Positions 54,956-64,000 of a DNA stretch of 64,000 nt are shown piece by piece (position 1 is the first letter of the stretch; each line of letters starts with the position of its first letter). The notes under the pieces were generated by a model. It searched no databases, had not been told where the DNA came from, and saw nothing but the letters and a program-made list of their open reading frames with translations. This stretch comes from Adiantum capillus-veneris. Lineage: Eukaryota; Streptophyta; Polypodiopsida; Polypodiales; Pteridaceae. A program made the translations under genes and the position numbers. Where the stretch lies: NCBI GenBank assembly GCA_014529385.2, contig CM043943.1, positions 152,469,592 through 152,533,591 of the forward strand, read 5' to 3'.

Positions 54956-57846
54956 TTATCCTTGAATTTTGATTGAAGATGAGAAAAAGCTCAACTTCCC
55001 CTTGTTGACCACCTTTGTAAACCTGTCTAGAGGACTTTCACTTGTATGCACCTTTCCTAGCTTTAACTGTCCCTCTTTCAAAAGTGTGCTATTAAGTGAT
55101 ATCTCACTCAATGTGCTTTGTCCTTGAATAAAAGGATGAGTTCTTTGTAAGATGGATAGCTCTTTGGCTATCACTATACAAGACACAATTGTCTTGTTTG
55201 AATCCAAGATCTTCTAAGAATCTGTGAAGCCACATAATTTCTCACTTGCCTCTGTCATTGCTACATACTCTGCTTCCGTGGTAGAAAGTGAGACCACTTT
55301 TACATCTTTGAAGCCCGGCTTATTGTTGTGTCTCCAACCGTGAATACATAGCCAATAGTAGTCCTTTGAGTATCTTTGTCACCTACCATATCTGCATTAA
55401 AATACCCTTGGAGAAAAATATCAATTCCTCCAAAATACAAAGCATTTATTGTTGTCCTTTTCAAATACCTAAGTATCCACTTCACATCTTCCCAGTGCTC
55501 TTTACCTGGCTTGTCCATGAACCTACTTACAACTCCCACTGCATGTGCAATGTCCGGCCCTGTCCAGACCATAGCATACATAAGAGAACCTACCGTTGTA
55601 GCATATGGAACTTTAGACATATAGGGTATCTCCTCTTGTGTCTTTGGACACATATCCTTGGTTAGTTTAAAGTGACTAGCCAAAGGTGTAGAAATTGTTT
55701 TTTCATTTTGCATTACAAACTTTTCTTGTACCTTCTTGATATAATCCTCTTGAGATAGCTTTATTGTCTTCTTTGTCCTATCCCTTGATATCTTCATACC
55801 AAGTATCCTCTTTGTAGCACCTAAATCTTTCATTGGAAAATATTTAGACATCTCCTCTTTTAGGTCTTTGATGTCCTACATGTTAGCACTTGCAATCAGC
55901 ATGTCATGAACATACAACATTAGGATGATGAACTTCCCATCTACCAAATTCTTATTGTAAATTTCCTCCTCTAAGTCACCATGAGGGAATGTCGTATTTA
56001 CATCCATTTGCTCAATATTTAAATCATGAGCAGCCACAAGGCTTAAGACAAGCTTAGTTGAGTTCATTTTTACAACAAGAGAAAATATTTCATTGAAGTC
56101 AATATCTTTCTTTTGAGAAAACCCTTTTACCACAAGCCTAGACTTGTACCTTTTCTTCCCACCTTTTTCTTTCTTCAGCTTGGACACCCATTTGTTCTGA
56201 AGTTCCAGCTTACCTTTAGGCCCGGGGAGGTCACCTAATAAAAATGTAACATATCACGTGAGTTCAACAGGAGGGTATTTAAAGTTCTTGAAACTTACAG
56301 TAATTTATATACAAAAGGGTATTATTTTTTCAAATTTGAAAAAAACTTACAAATTTTAAAAGAAAAGGGTACATTATATTCTTAACAAAATTCACAGATA
56401 AGGGGTTTTACAATCATGTCTTGAACGCACGTGATATGGTAGTTTTACACATAGTGAACCTCCCCGAGCCTTTAGGCAACTCAACCAACTCACATGTTTG
56501 GTTGCAATGAAATGATTCCATCTCCACTTGCATGATCTATATCCATTCTTCTTTGGATTCGTGTTGCTGCATAGCTTCCTCGTATGATTTCGGCTCTCCA
56601 AAATCTGAGATGAAGAGATGGTTGAAGGAAGGAATAAACCTTTTTGGAGGTATATTTGCTCTTGTAGATCTTCGGGGAATAGGTTGAGGCTCCTCATTTT
56701 GTTGACGTTGTTGTACATTGTCACCGTTTTCACTCCTTGAGTCTTCACTGTCCTCAAGCTCCATGTACTCATCACCTGTTTCTTTTGTTTGTTTTCTTTC
56801 CAAGTAATCTTTGTACATATTTCGTTCATTGAAAATTACATCCCTACTTCTAAAGATTTTACCATCTTCATGATTCCATAGACGATACCCAAAGTCACCT
56901 TCTCCATAGCAATGAAGAAACACTTTTTGGACTTTGCATGTAGCTTTGATCTTAGGCTTCTATATATGTGCATGAAAGCCTCACACGCAAACACTTTGAG
57001 AAATGAATAATTCACCGGTTCACTTGTTTATGCCTCCTCTGGAACTCCTCCATCCAATGCCATTGAGGGTGACTGGTTGATCAAATACACAGACGTACTT
57101 ACTGCTTTCGCCCAAAGCTCAAGCGGTAAGCCTGCATGTAGCTGCATCCTTCGTGCTCGCTCCATGATTGTTTTTTTCATCCTTTTGGAAATACCATTTT
57201 GTTGAGGTCTCCTTGGGGTTGTCCTTTGCCTCGAAATGCCATTGCTAGCACAAAATCCTGGCTGCAATATTTGCCTCCATTGTTGGATCTGAGGCATTCA
57301 ACCTTGGTACCTACTTCATTCTCCACAAAGACTTTCCATCTTTGAAATATGGAAAACACATCAGATTTATTTTTCATGACATTAAACCCATGTTTTTCTA
57401 GTTGCATCATCTATGAATGTTACATAGTACAATGAGCCACCAAGGGATGGTGTACTTGTAGGGCCCCAAACATCAGAATGAACCAATTCAAGTTTTTTAT
57501 TTTTTAATTCATTTCTTGCTTTTAGAAATTTTACCCTCTTTTGTTTAACATAAACACAATCTTCATAGAACTCTAAGTCCACTTCTTTCAAATCTAGGAG
57601 AAGCTTCTTTGATTGAAGAATTTGCATTCATTTGGCACTCATATGCCCAAGCGGAGAGTGCCACACCATACTGTCGACTTCTGTAGCTATTGCACAAGTT
57701 GAAGATTGCATGTTGACACTACACAAGTAAAGTGTACCGACCTTTTCTCCCTTGACAACCACCAAAGATCCCTTTGAGATCTTACACCGTTTGTTTTTTA
57801 ATGCAATGTTCTGACCTTCATTGTCCAAGAGATTAAATTTTTGCAA
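54956..57846 (-). pseudogene. pol: copia-2 pol: integrase, RT, RNase H remnants
   Basis: Pieces in several frames. Pre-integrase block SMVWHSPLGHMSAK (near 57650). Integrase KLELVHSDVWGPTSTPSLGG and FIDDATRKTWV (near 57540-57385) and PQQNGISKRMKKTIMERARRM (near 57210-57140). Linker FGYRLWNHEDGKIFRSRDVIF (near 56885) and PRRSTRANIPPKRF. RT is split by MITE-2 at 56221-56468 and continues VVKGFSQKKDIDFNEIF and QMDVNTTFPHGDLEEEIY. It then jumps to FIILMLYVHDMLIA (about 55900), so about 40 residues are deleted and the active-site YVDD reads YVHD. RNase H region GYFNADMVGDKDTQRTTIGY (near 55370) and tail ESPLDRFTKVVNKGK (near 55050). The copy is not functional. Confidence 0.88.
56221..56468. mobile_element. 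248-bp non-autonomous DNA transposon with 8-bp target duplication (MITE-2)
   Basis: Flanked by perfect CCTTTAGG copies (56213-56220 and 56469-56476) inside the RT reading frame; removing it and one copy restores a continuous ELVELPKGKLE peptide. Ends: CCCGGGGAGGTCACC at the left and, read inward from the right, CTCGGGGAGGTTCACT. Both ends continue into an inner shared block, ATATCACGTG(A/C)GTTCAA. The interior is AT-rich and non-coding. Confidence 0.85.
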
Positions 57847-57849
57847 AGA

Positions 57850-58930
57850 GAAGGAACATGCCTAGCATCTTTAAGCTTCCATTCATTTCCCGTTAGCAGT
57901 TTTGACACAAACTGTACCTTTACCGACAATTTCACAAGCTTCATCATCTCCCAAGTATGCATACCCAAAATTACCTTTGGTGTAATCTTGGAAATGTTGC
58001 TTGTGTGATGTCGCATGGAATGAAGCCCCAGAATCTACTATCCACGAATTAGACACATTGTCTAATGAGAGAATTAGAGCGTCTGGCTCTACTTTACCTG
58101 CCACATTGGCCTCTGATGTTGGCTTGTTGTCTTGAGACTCTAACTCCTTCTTCTTCTTGGACCAACAATCCTTCTTAATGTGGCCCTTCTTGTGCCGGCA
58201 ATTCCAACATTCAAGAACTGACTTTGTGTGTGACTTACTCCGCCCTAAGCGATCACGACCCTTTTGGTTTTTGAACCTCTCCTTAGGCCTTCCTCTTGTT
58301 TCCACTGACAGTGCAATACTTGATGATTCACCCGTGCTTCTCCTTCGCATTTCCTTGCTTAGGAGAACACCCACAAAATCATCAACTTGAGAGTATTTGT
58401 GCCAAAGATAGAGTTACTTACAGCCATCACAAGGCTGTCCCAACTATTTGGTAGAGACAATAGTATAAGGAGAGCTTGCACTTCATCATTGAAATTGATT
58501 TTCACCGATCAAAGTCGACTTATGTTGGTGTTAAAGTCATTTAGATGTTCTGTAACTGAACCATTCTCTACCATCTTTAGGTTTGAACAAGCGCTTCATG
58601 AGAAATACCTTATTGGATGCCAATGGTTTCTCATAGAGGCCATCAAGTGACTTCATCAAGTCCTCCATGGTCTGCATCTCTGAAACATTGAAGGCCACCG
58701 TTGACGCCAAGCTTAACCAGATCATTCCCAATGCCTTTCAATCAAGGACAATCCATGCTTCATCTGCCATCGTTGCGGGCTTCTTTGCAAGACCGCCTAG
58801 TGGAAAATAGAGGTCCTTCTGGTAGAGATAGTTTTCAATCTACATCTTCCAATGTTGGTAGGTTTTGCCATTGACCTTCTCAATCTTGATCTTCCCTTCC
58901 TTCACTATTAATGCAACTCAATTCAAGGAA
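57850..58930 (-). pseudogene. gag: copia-2 gag and protease remnants
   Basis: Minus strand from about 58890: EKVNGKTYQHWKM (stop after it), LYFPLGG, then MADEAWIVLD (stop), then LASTVAFNVSEMQTMEDLMKSLDGLYEKPLASNKVFLMKRLF, a UBN2-type gag. Further on are a CX2CX4HX4C-like knuckle, decayed by one base spacing (CWNCRHKKGHIKKDC, near 58200), and protease SNSWIVDSGASFHAT (near 58040). At least two stops and a frameshift near 57890 break it. Confidence 0.85.
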
Positions 58931-58957
58931 TCCTTTCCTTGAGATACTTTAGCTACA

Positions 58958-58979
58958 AGCAAATCTTACTCTGATACAA
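58958..58979 (-). promoter_or_regulatory. primer-binding site of copia-2, decayed
   Basis: Minus strand TTGTATCAGAGTAAG next to the LTR end; the usual site is TTGGTATCAGAGC. One G appears lost and the last C changed. Confidence 0.65.
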
Positions 58980-59067
58980 GTTCTTAGGAAATATGACGTA
59001 GCTAAGTAGATAATTGAGTAGTTTACTTAATGGAGAGAGATAATTTTCACACATGAGAGATTATAGG

Positions 59068-59118
<51 letters not shown>

Positions 59119-59765
59119 ACGATATACGTGGTTCACCCAATGTGGCCTACATCCACGGGAAAGCAACCACTCAATGGCTTTAGTAATTCAAAACAAGAAG
59201 TAGATTACAAAGGGATTATACCCTTTTGGAGCTCCCACCTTGCTTCACTCTCATCACCTCACATTAACTTCACAATTCACAATGCACCATAATGCTTCAC
59301 AATCCATTTTTGTGTGTAGAAGAGGACTTCTTTTATAGGCCAAAAAGGGTTGTCCTCTCTCATGAGAGGCAGCCGTGTGTAGCCACCCTTGTGTTGACAA
59401 GTCTGACTTGGACTCTCCAATGCGCCCATGTGTGGCCGCCCTTGAGAAGACAAGTCCATCTTGAAATCGGCCACTGGCCATTGAATTTGGCCACCACCCC
59501 CACTGGCCATTGACTTCCGACCACCGACCACCGGTCAACCAACCGACCGTTTTCCAACCACTTTTCGGCCGTTGTCCAGCCATAATATTCCGATGAAAAA
59601 GGAATATCCCGACCTTGATTCCGGCTATAATATTCAATGAAAAAGGAATATTCCGACGAGTGATTTTTCTTCACGCATGATGGATTCTCCTCATATTGTG
59701 GGCCTTACAAATTGCATTTTTAATACAAAAAATTACAAGGGGTAAATCAGGCTCCATACTTAACA
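58980..59765 (-). repeat. 5' LTR of copia-2
   Basis: Runs from about 58980 (exact start uncertain because the terminus next to the primer site has decayed) to CA at 59765. Contains a GA microsatellite (59071-59117) and a central GC-rich segment closely resembling that of the copia-1 LTR (GCGCCCATGTGTGGCCGC, GAAATCGGCCACTGGCC, CCGACCACCGACC). Confidence 0.85.
59071..59117. repeat. GA microsatellite in the copia-2 5' LTR
   Basis: 47 bp of GA. The corresponding part of the truncated 3' LTR is missing. Confidence 0.95.
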
Positions 59766-60401
59766 AATGGGTCCTTGTGTTACGTCCGACAAAGAGATAG
59801 ATTCTCTAGAAAATGATGGTGTTGAAAAACACCTTTTTTTTCATTAAAATTTTATTTTTGTGTTGGTGTTAATAAACACCTTATAAAATCATACATATGC
59901 AGGGAAAATAAAAACACACCAGGATATGACTATGAAATTCTATTCATTTTCTCCTATTAAGCTATCTTGTGCCTTCTCCACAACATTGACTGGGATCTTA
60001 ATTGCTTCTGCAAGTCTTCCATCCCTTGAAGTCCATACCACATGAGTGCATCAACGTACTCCAACCAACACTTTGGGTTAGCAAGATTGCAACAGTAATT
60101 CGTTCATTTTTCAACAATCCTCATGCTATTCTTGGATTGTGGGATTTCTTTTTCGATGTTTTGATGCCCAATAATGAATTAAAACTTTCTTGTAGTTTGG
60201 AGATGAGCCGTGTACATCAATGTCTGACTCTGCAACTCCTAGCCATGTCAGATATTCTGGATTTGTGGGTCTCACAAAAGAACAAAATCACCTTTCCTTA
60301 CATCAATTTGAGTCCTAAAAGCTTCATGTGGCCTTGCACTTTGGGAACCAGCAAAGTTATCATCAATTCTTCATATGAAACTCATCTCTATCTTCATCTA
60401 T
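59766..60401. other. gene-free DNA
   Basis: A plus-strand open frame of 141 codons (60002-60427) has no recognisable motif and lies antisense to the start of transposase-like remnants, so it is probably chance. A short inverted phrase (GGTGTTGAAAAACACC, then GGTGTTAATAAACACC) occurs near 59818-59882. Confidence 0.5.
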
Positions 60402-61438
60402 CTATTGCATTTGATGACTCCCTATAGTCCTTGGCCAAACTGTTGTATATTCACCAATGTGTTTGCTGGTTGGTTGTTCTAGCTCACTAATTATGTTTTG
60501 CAAATAAATAATGACTCTCTTCATGTTTTTCGTAGAATCTTGGTCCTTTCCATTTAATAGAGAACATCTTTTCCAGAAATCAAGATATGTCTTAATCCCT
60601 TGCATAACTAGCGGACTATCCCTCACATAGTCTACTATAGGTACCACATATGGGCAGTCTGCTAGAAATTTTGGTCTCCCTTGATCATATTTTTTTCACA
60701 ACTTAATTCTTGAATCCTATTGGCATCTAATCAAGTGATGTGGGAATGAATTTTGTATTGCATTACTGGGGTTAAAAACTTGAAGTGGCTTAGAGTGTCC
60801 AATTAGAGCATCTTGTCCATTACACATGTACCCTTTAACAAAGGATTTGAAGTCAGGAACCTGTGTCATCAAAAATGGTGTTGGAGTTGGGCTTTCACAT
60901 TTTTGGAAATGTTCCATCAAATGTGGAAACATGAATGTCATTCCTATTAGCAATTTCTTTGGGAACCTACTAAACATTGCACCTATGTCCTCATGTGTAT
61001 GGCCCAATATTAAGAATCGCAAATGCAAGGTTTTGAAAACACTTTTTGCTATTGGAAAGGATAAGTATAAAAATAAATATCAATTCTTATTCCCTCTTGC
61101 ACAATCATCTATTTATCCTTCCAAACCTTCATGTAGCTCATTGCATCATACTATGTCTCTAATGCTCCCATTGCTTTGTCAGCCCCAGGCATAGAAACCC
61201 CTTTTTATGTATCTCATTCATATATTGTAGCAACCCAATATATTTCACAATACTGTAAAAAGCAACTCTCATTGTCAATGCATTGATTGTCGAAAATGGA
61301 ATGAGTGTTGTTTTTTCCAAAACACAAATCAACTGACACCGATACATTGCCTTCCCCAATAAGTACACCAAAACAATATGCATTTGGTTCTATTTCACAT
61401 ACACTCCCAATGGTGAAATTTTGTGTAGCTACAAACAT
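60402..61438 (-). pseudogene. transposon-encoded ORF with GHTHEDI motif (DUF7869-like), decayed
   Basis: On the minus strand the reading DDCARGNKN (stop) YLFLYLSFPIAKSVFKTLHLRFLILGHTHEDIGAMFSRF spans about 61115-60960. This matches the order LDNC.RENKN....L..L...GVF..V...FL..GHTHEDID..FS.. found in a family of transposon-associated proteins annotated DUF7869 or DUF6589 in many eukaryotes; the Asp and Asn positions are kept. Flanking frames (61438-61159 before it, 60647-60402 after it) probably belong to the same protein. At least one stop interrupts it. No termini were recognised. The family name is from memory and needs a profile search. Confidence 0.6.
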
Positions 61439-61619
61439 GCATACTCAATCACCCTGATTAAAACCCATAGCTACAAGAAGGTTTCAACAAATATTTGTTA
61501 AACAAATCATCACAAAGTATTTGGATAATTACATGGCACGTGTGCCAATACAATGCTTTGTACTTGTACATTGAGAATCTTATGGCCAAAGGGTGCTTTG
61601 TTGTTTATGTCATTGTCCT

Positions 61620-62682
61620 AGAACCATATTATGGCCCTAGGGTGCTTTGTTGTTTAGTCATTGGACAAGAACCATATAAAAGGACATATTATGGTCCTAG
61701 GGCCATAGGGTGCTCTATGTAGCTGCAACAAAGGACACGTGTAGCATTAGGAGGGTAAACTCATCAAGATTTGTAGATGATTCATGAAGACTATGCCTAA
61801 AAGCTGAGCACAAATGATACCCTATGACTATAGGGGCCATAGGTGTTCTATGTAGGTGTGTAAAAGAAAACTTTAAAAGAAAAAAAGCATCACAAAAGGG
61901 CAACTTATGGCCTTAAGGCCACAGATTGATTTTTGTAGGTGTTCATGAAGAGTACATATAGATTCCTCTCGGACACCTCACGGTGAGTACATATGTAAGT
62001 GTTTTGTGATGAGTATATATATACCCTATGGCCTTAAGCCATAGGGTACTATATGTAGATGTTTCATGATGAGTATATATACATATTATGGCCTTAGAGC
62101 CATGGATTCTAAATGTAGGTCTTTTGTGATAAGTATATATACATCATATGGCCTTAGGGCCATAGGGTGCTACATGTACGTGTTTCATGATGATTATATA
62201 TACACCATATGGACTTAGGGCCATAGAATGCTATATGTAGGTATTTTTCCATGATAATATAGACATCCTATGTCCTTAGGGCCATAGGATGCTATATGTA
62301 GGTGTTTGATGATGACTATGTATATATTCTATGGCCATAGCGCTATAGGATGCTATATGTAGGTGTTTTGTGACGAGTACATATATGTCCTATGGCCTTC
62401 AGGCCATAGGTTCTATATGTAGGTGTTTCATGATGATGAGTATGTATACACCATATGGACTTAGGGCCATAATATGATATATATATAGGTGTTTCATGAT
62501 AAGATGTTTACATCTTATGGACTTAGGGCCATATGATGGTTTTATGATGAGTATGTATATATCCTATGACCTTAGGGACATAGGATGTATATGTAGGTGT
62601 TTTGTGATGAGTATATATACGTCATATGGCCTTAGGGCCATATTGTTCTATATGTAGGTGACACATGATGAGTATATATACT
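61620..62682. repeat. about 60-bp satellite array with internal palindrome
   Basis: From 62024 to 62682 about eleven units of roughly 60 bp follow each other. Each begins with a CCTATGGCCTTAGGGCCATAGG-like palindrome, followed by (A/T)GCTATATGTAGGTGTTT(C/T)(A/G)TGATGAGTATATATACAT. Degenerate units extend leftward to about 61620. Unit divergence is moderate, so the array is not very recent. Confidence 0.9.
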
Positions 62683-62689
62683 CACCTTT

Positions 62690-63523
62690 GTAAATAGTGG
62701 GGCTTGCAGAAGCTTCCAGATTGTATCCCATTTTTGATATTTAGACTAAGTGAATGGTTAAATTGGAACATTAGGGTTTGAGATTGTAAGGTATTTATAC
62801 CACTTTTGACCTTAATGAAAAAAAAAAACCTTTGTCATTTTATAAGTTTTTGTTTGTGTGAGTGAGCGTACTCTGTGTACGAGAGAGAGTGAGAGTTTTA
62901 TCTTGATGCTACACGTGCACCGGTGGTCGGAATCGAGTGCGGGGAAGTGCAGTGTGTTGCCCTCAAAGAGAGCTACGCGCCAATACCTACATTGCGTGTG
63001 TACGACCGGGTTTTGCGAACTCGACCCACGAGCTATATCTGGTGATTCGGTGAGCATACGTTGTCTGTTTTTCAATTGCAGCATATCCATGCGTTTGCAT
63101 TGAGTAGAGCTACACATTAGGTACTTTAGTTTTTGGAAACGACGACCTGCACATTTTGACCAAACATCCTATGTGATTTTGCACCGGGTGTTTAGGGTTG
63201 GGGTTTTGGTTCATGGACCTTAGGGAGAGCGACCTATTGGTGTTAATAGGGTTTCCTTCAAGTTCCGTAGCATTTCGAGAACGTTTGATGGGTATTTGGC
63301 TCTTGAAAGCGTTGTAGGAAATCTCCTGTTATGTACTCCTGAAGGCTATAGCTTAGACATTGGGTAGAGACCTCTGTAGGAAGTAGTCGAGAGTCGTTCG
63401 AGTGTAGGTTGACACCCTATGCTTGCTTCCACGCACCTGTGGGTCAAGCTTCATCCTTAGCTGACAAATCTTGTTAGGTGAGTTCTCGCTGTGCTAACGT
63501 CCGTCGCGGCGTATCCGCCAACA
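62690..63523 (+). repeat. 5' LTR of a G-related gypsy element (third gypsy)
   Basis: The right end is clear: ...CGTATCCGCCAACA at 63523 followed by a primer site. Blocks match the G LTR: a GA-rich stretch then TTTTATCTTGATGCTACACG near 62880-62920, GAGTAGAGCTACACATTAG near 63103, TGACACCC..GCTTGCTTCCA then GTGGGTCAAGCTTC near 63420-63450, and GTGAGTTCTCGCT near 63478. A TATTTATACC box lies near 62791. The left end is uncertain; it may begin within or just after the satellite. Confidence 0.75.
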
Positions 63524-63543
63524 TTGGCGCCGTTTTGCCGGGG
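63524..63543 (+). promoter_or_regulatory. primer-binding site of the third gypsy element
   Basis: TTGGCGCCGTTTTGCCGGGG follows the LTR end. It equals the tRNA-Asp type site of G except for two extra T. Confidence 0.8.
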
Positions 63544-64000
63544 ATGAAAACCCTAGGTAGGTGACCAAGACTAGTCCTTGAGGATAGGGATTCTCGGGCT
63601 TGCTAGAGTCTCATTTTACATTTAGATAGGATCAGAGGGTGGAGGACTCTCTAGGTCTTAGGAGGAGTCTAGGGAGCGAGTGTCTGGCCTAGATCCTTCG
63701 ACTTAGGTAGACTTAGGTAGTTTTTGGTATTAGTTAAGTTGTGGTGTAGAGAGTAGGAGTTGGAGTGGTAGAGGCGGTGAAAGGATAGCTTGAGAGTCCG
63801 GAGAGGCTAGGAAGCAACCGAGACACCAATATCACCATCTCACATGATGAGTAGGAGTAAGGTAAGTAGGACATCATGATTTATGATCTAGAGCACTTCA
63901 TGCATGTAATAATAGCTGTTAGGCTCATCAAAGGGTTGTAAAAGACGTAAAAGAGTGTTTAGAAGTTGAAGTGAATTTCAAAAGTTTCTGTGAGTATTTC
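63544..64000 (+). other. leader of the third gypsy element, cut by the window end
   Basis: AACCCTAGGTAGGTGACCAAGACTAGTCC parallels GCCCTAAGTAGGTGACCTTAGACTAATCC in G. No coding region is reached. Confidence 0.7.

Larger units (their letters stand above)
54360..59765 (-). mobile_element. Ty1/copia LTR retrotransposon copia-2, one LTR truncated, coding-dead
   Basis: A minus-strand element with a full 5' LTR at the right (about 58980-59765) and a truncated 3' LTR at the left (54360-54892). The right LTR holds about 200 bp more at its outer end than the left. Gag, protease, integrase, RT and RNase H pieces lie between in copia order, in several frames. Its pol is Tnt1/Tork-like and clearly different from that of copia-1. 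The 248-bp DNA transposon MITE-2 sits in the RT region. Because the left LTR end is missing, no target duplication could be read. Confidence 0.9.

Noticed and set aside
60002-60427. A 141-residue plus-strand ORF
   Set aside because: No motif, and it overlaps antisense to transposase-like remnants.

Overview
This window looks like a stretch of a large, repeat-rich land-plant nuclear genome. The reasons are nested Ty1/copia and Ty3/gypsy LTR retrotransposons with plant-type primer sites, non-autonomous DNA transposons, microsatellites, a low overall gene density, and one spliced gene with short GT-AG introns. The species cannot be told from the sequence. A fern, lycophyte or gymnosperm type of genome is plausible but unproven.

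Layout. 1-5036: a decayed hAT-type transposase fragment, then non-coding DNA with short tandem duplications and a CT/GT microsatellite. 5042-11403: a structurally complete but coding-dead copia element on the minus strand (copia-1). It has a perfect 5-bp target duplication GGTAA, and its gag is split by a 731-bp DNA transposon with an 8-bp target duplication. 11409-19100: degraded retroelement debris, including an LTR-like repeat that recurs at 25.7 kb, a relic zinc knuckle and a plus-strand copia RT fragment. 19403-22389: the only intact host gene I can reconstruct, a six-exon, 350-residue, NodH-like PAPS-dependent sulfotransferase with an N-terminal membrane anchor. 22390-25340: non-coding.

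25341-54359: an old minus-strand gypsy relative (called R here) that appears to lack RT and integrase. It was split by a 19.1-kb plus-strand gypsy element (called G, 32417-51559) with the perfect target duplication CCACT. G has nearly identical LTRs that differ mainly in a GA microsatellite of about 10 versus 59 units. It also has a primer site matching the 3' end of plant tRNA-Asp and a gag-PR-RT-RH-IN frame of about 2,800 codons with three in-frame stops. Its unusual features are a tandemly duplicated integrase zinc-binding module, a second retropepsin domain in the same frame after integrase, an extra ORF of about 1,090 codons, an internal polypurine tract, and two clusters (nine copies) of a 24-bp perfect or near-perfect palindrome lying upstream of gag and upstream of the extra ORF.

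54360-59765: a second copia element (copia-2, minus strand) of a different pol lineage. It has one truncated LTR and a 248-bp DNA transposon in RT, whose termini resemble those of the transposon in copia-1. 60402-61438: a relic transposase-like ORF carrying a GHTHEDI motif. 61620-62682: a 60-bp satellite. 62690-64000: the 5' LTR, primer site and leader of another gypsy element related to G, running off the window.

The genes do not form a pathway. The window is a record of serial insertion around one intact sulfotransferase gene. The most unusual biology is in G: its palindrome clusters, two protease domains, duplicated integrase zinc module and large extra ORF.
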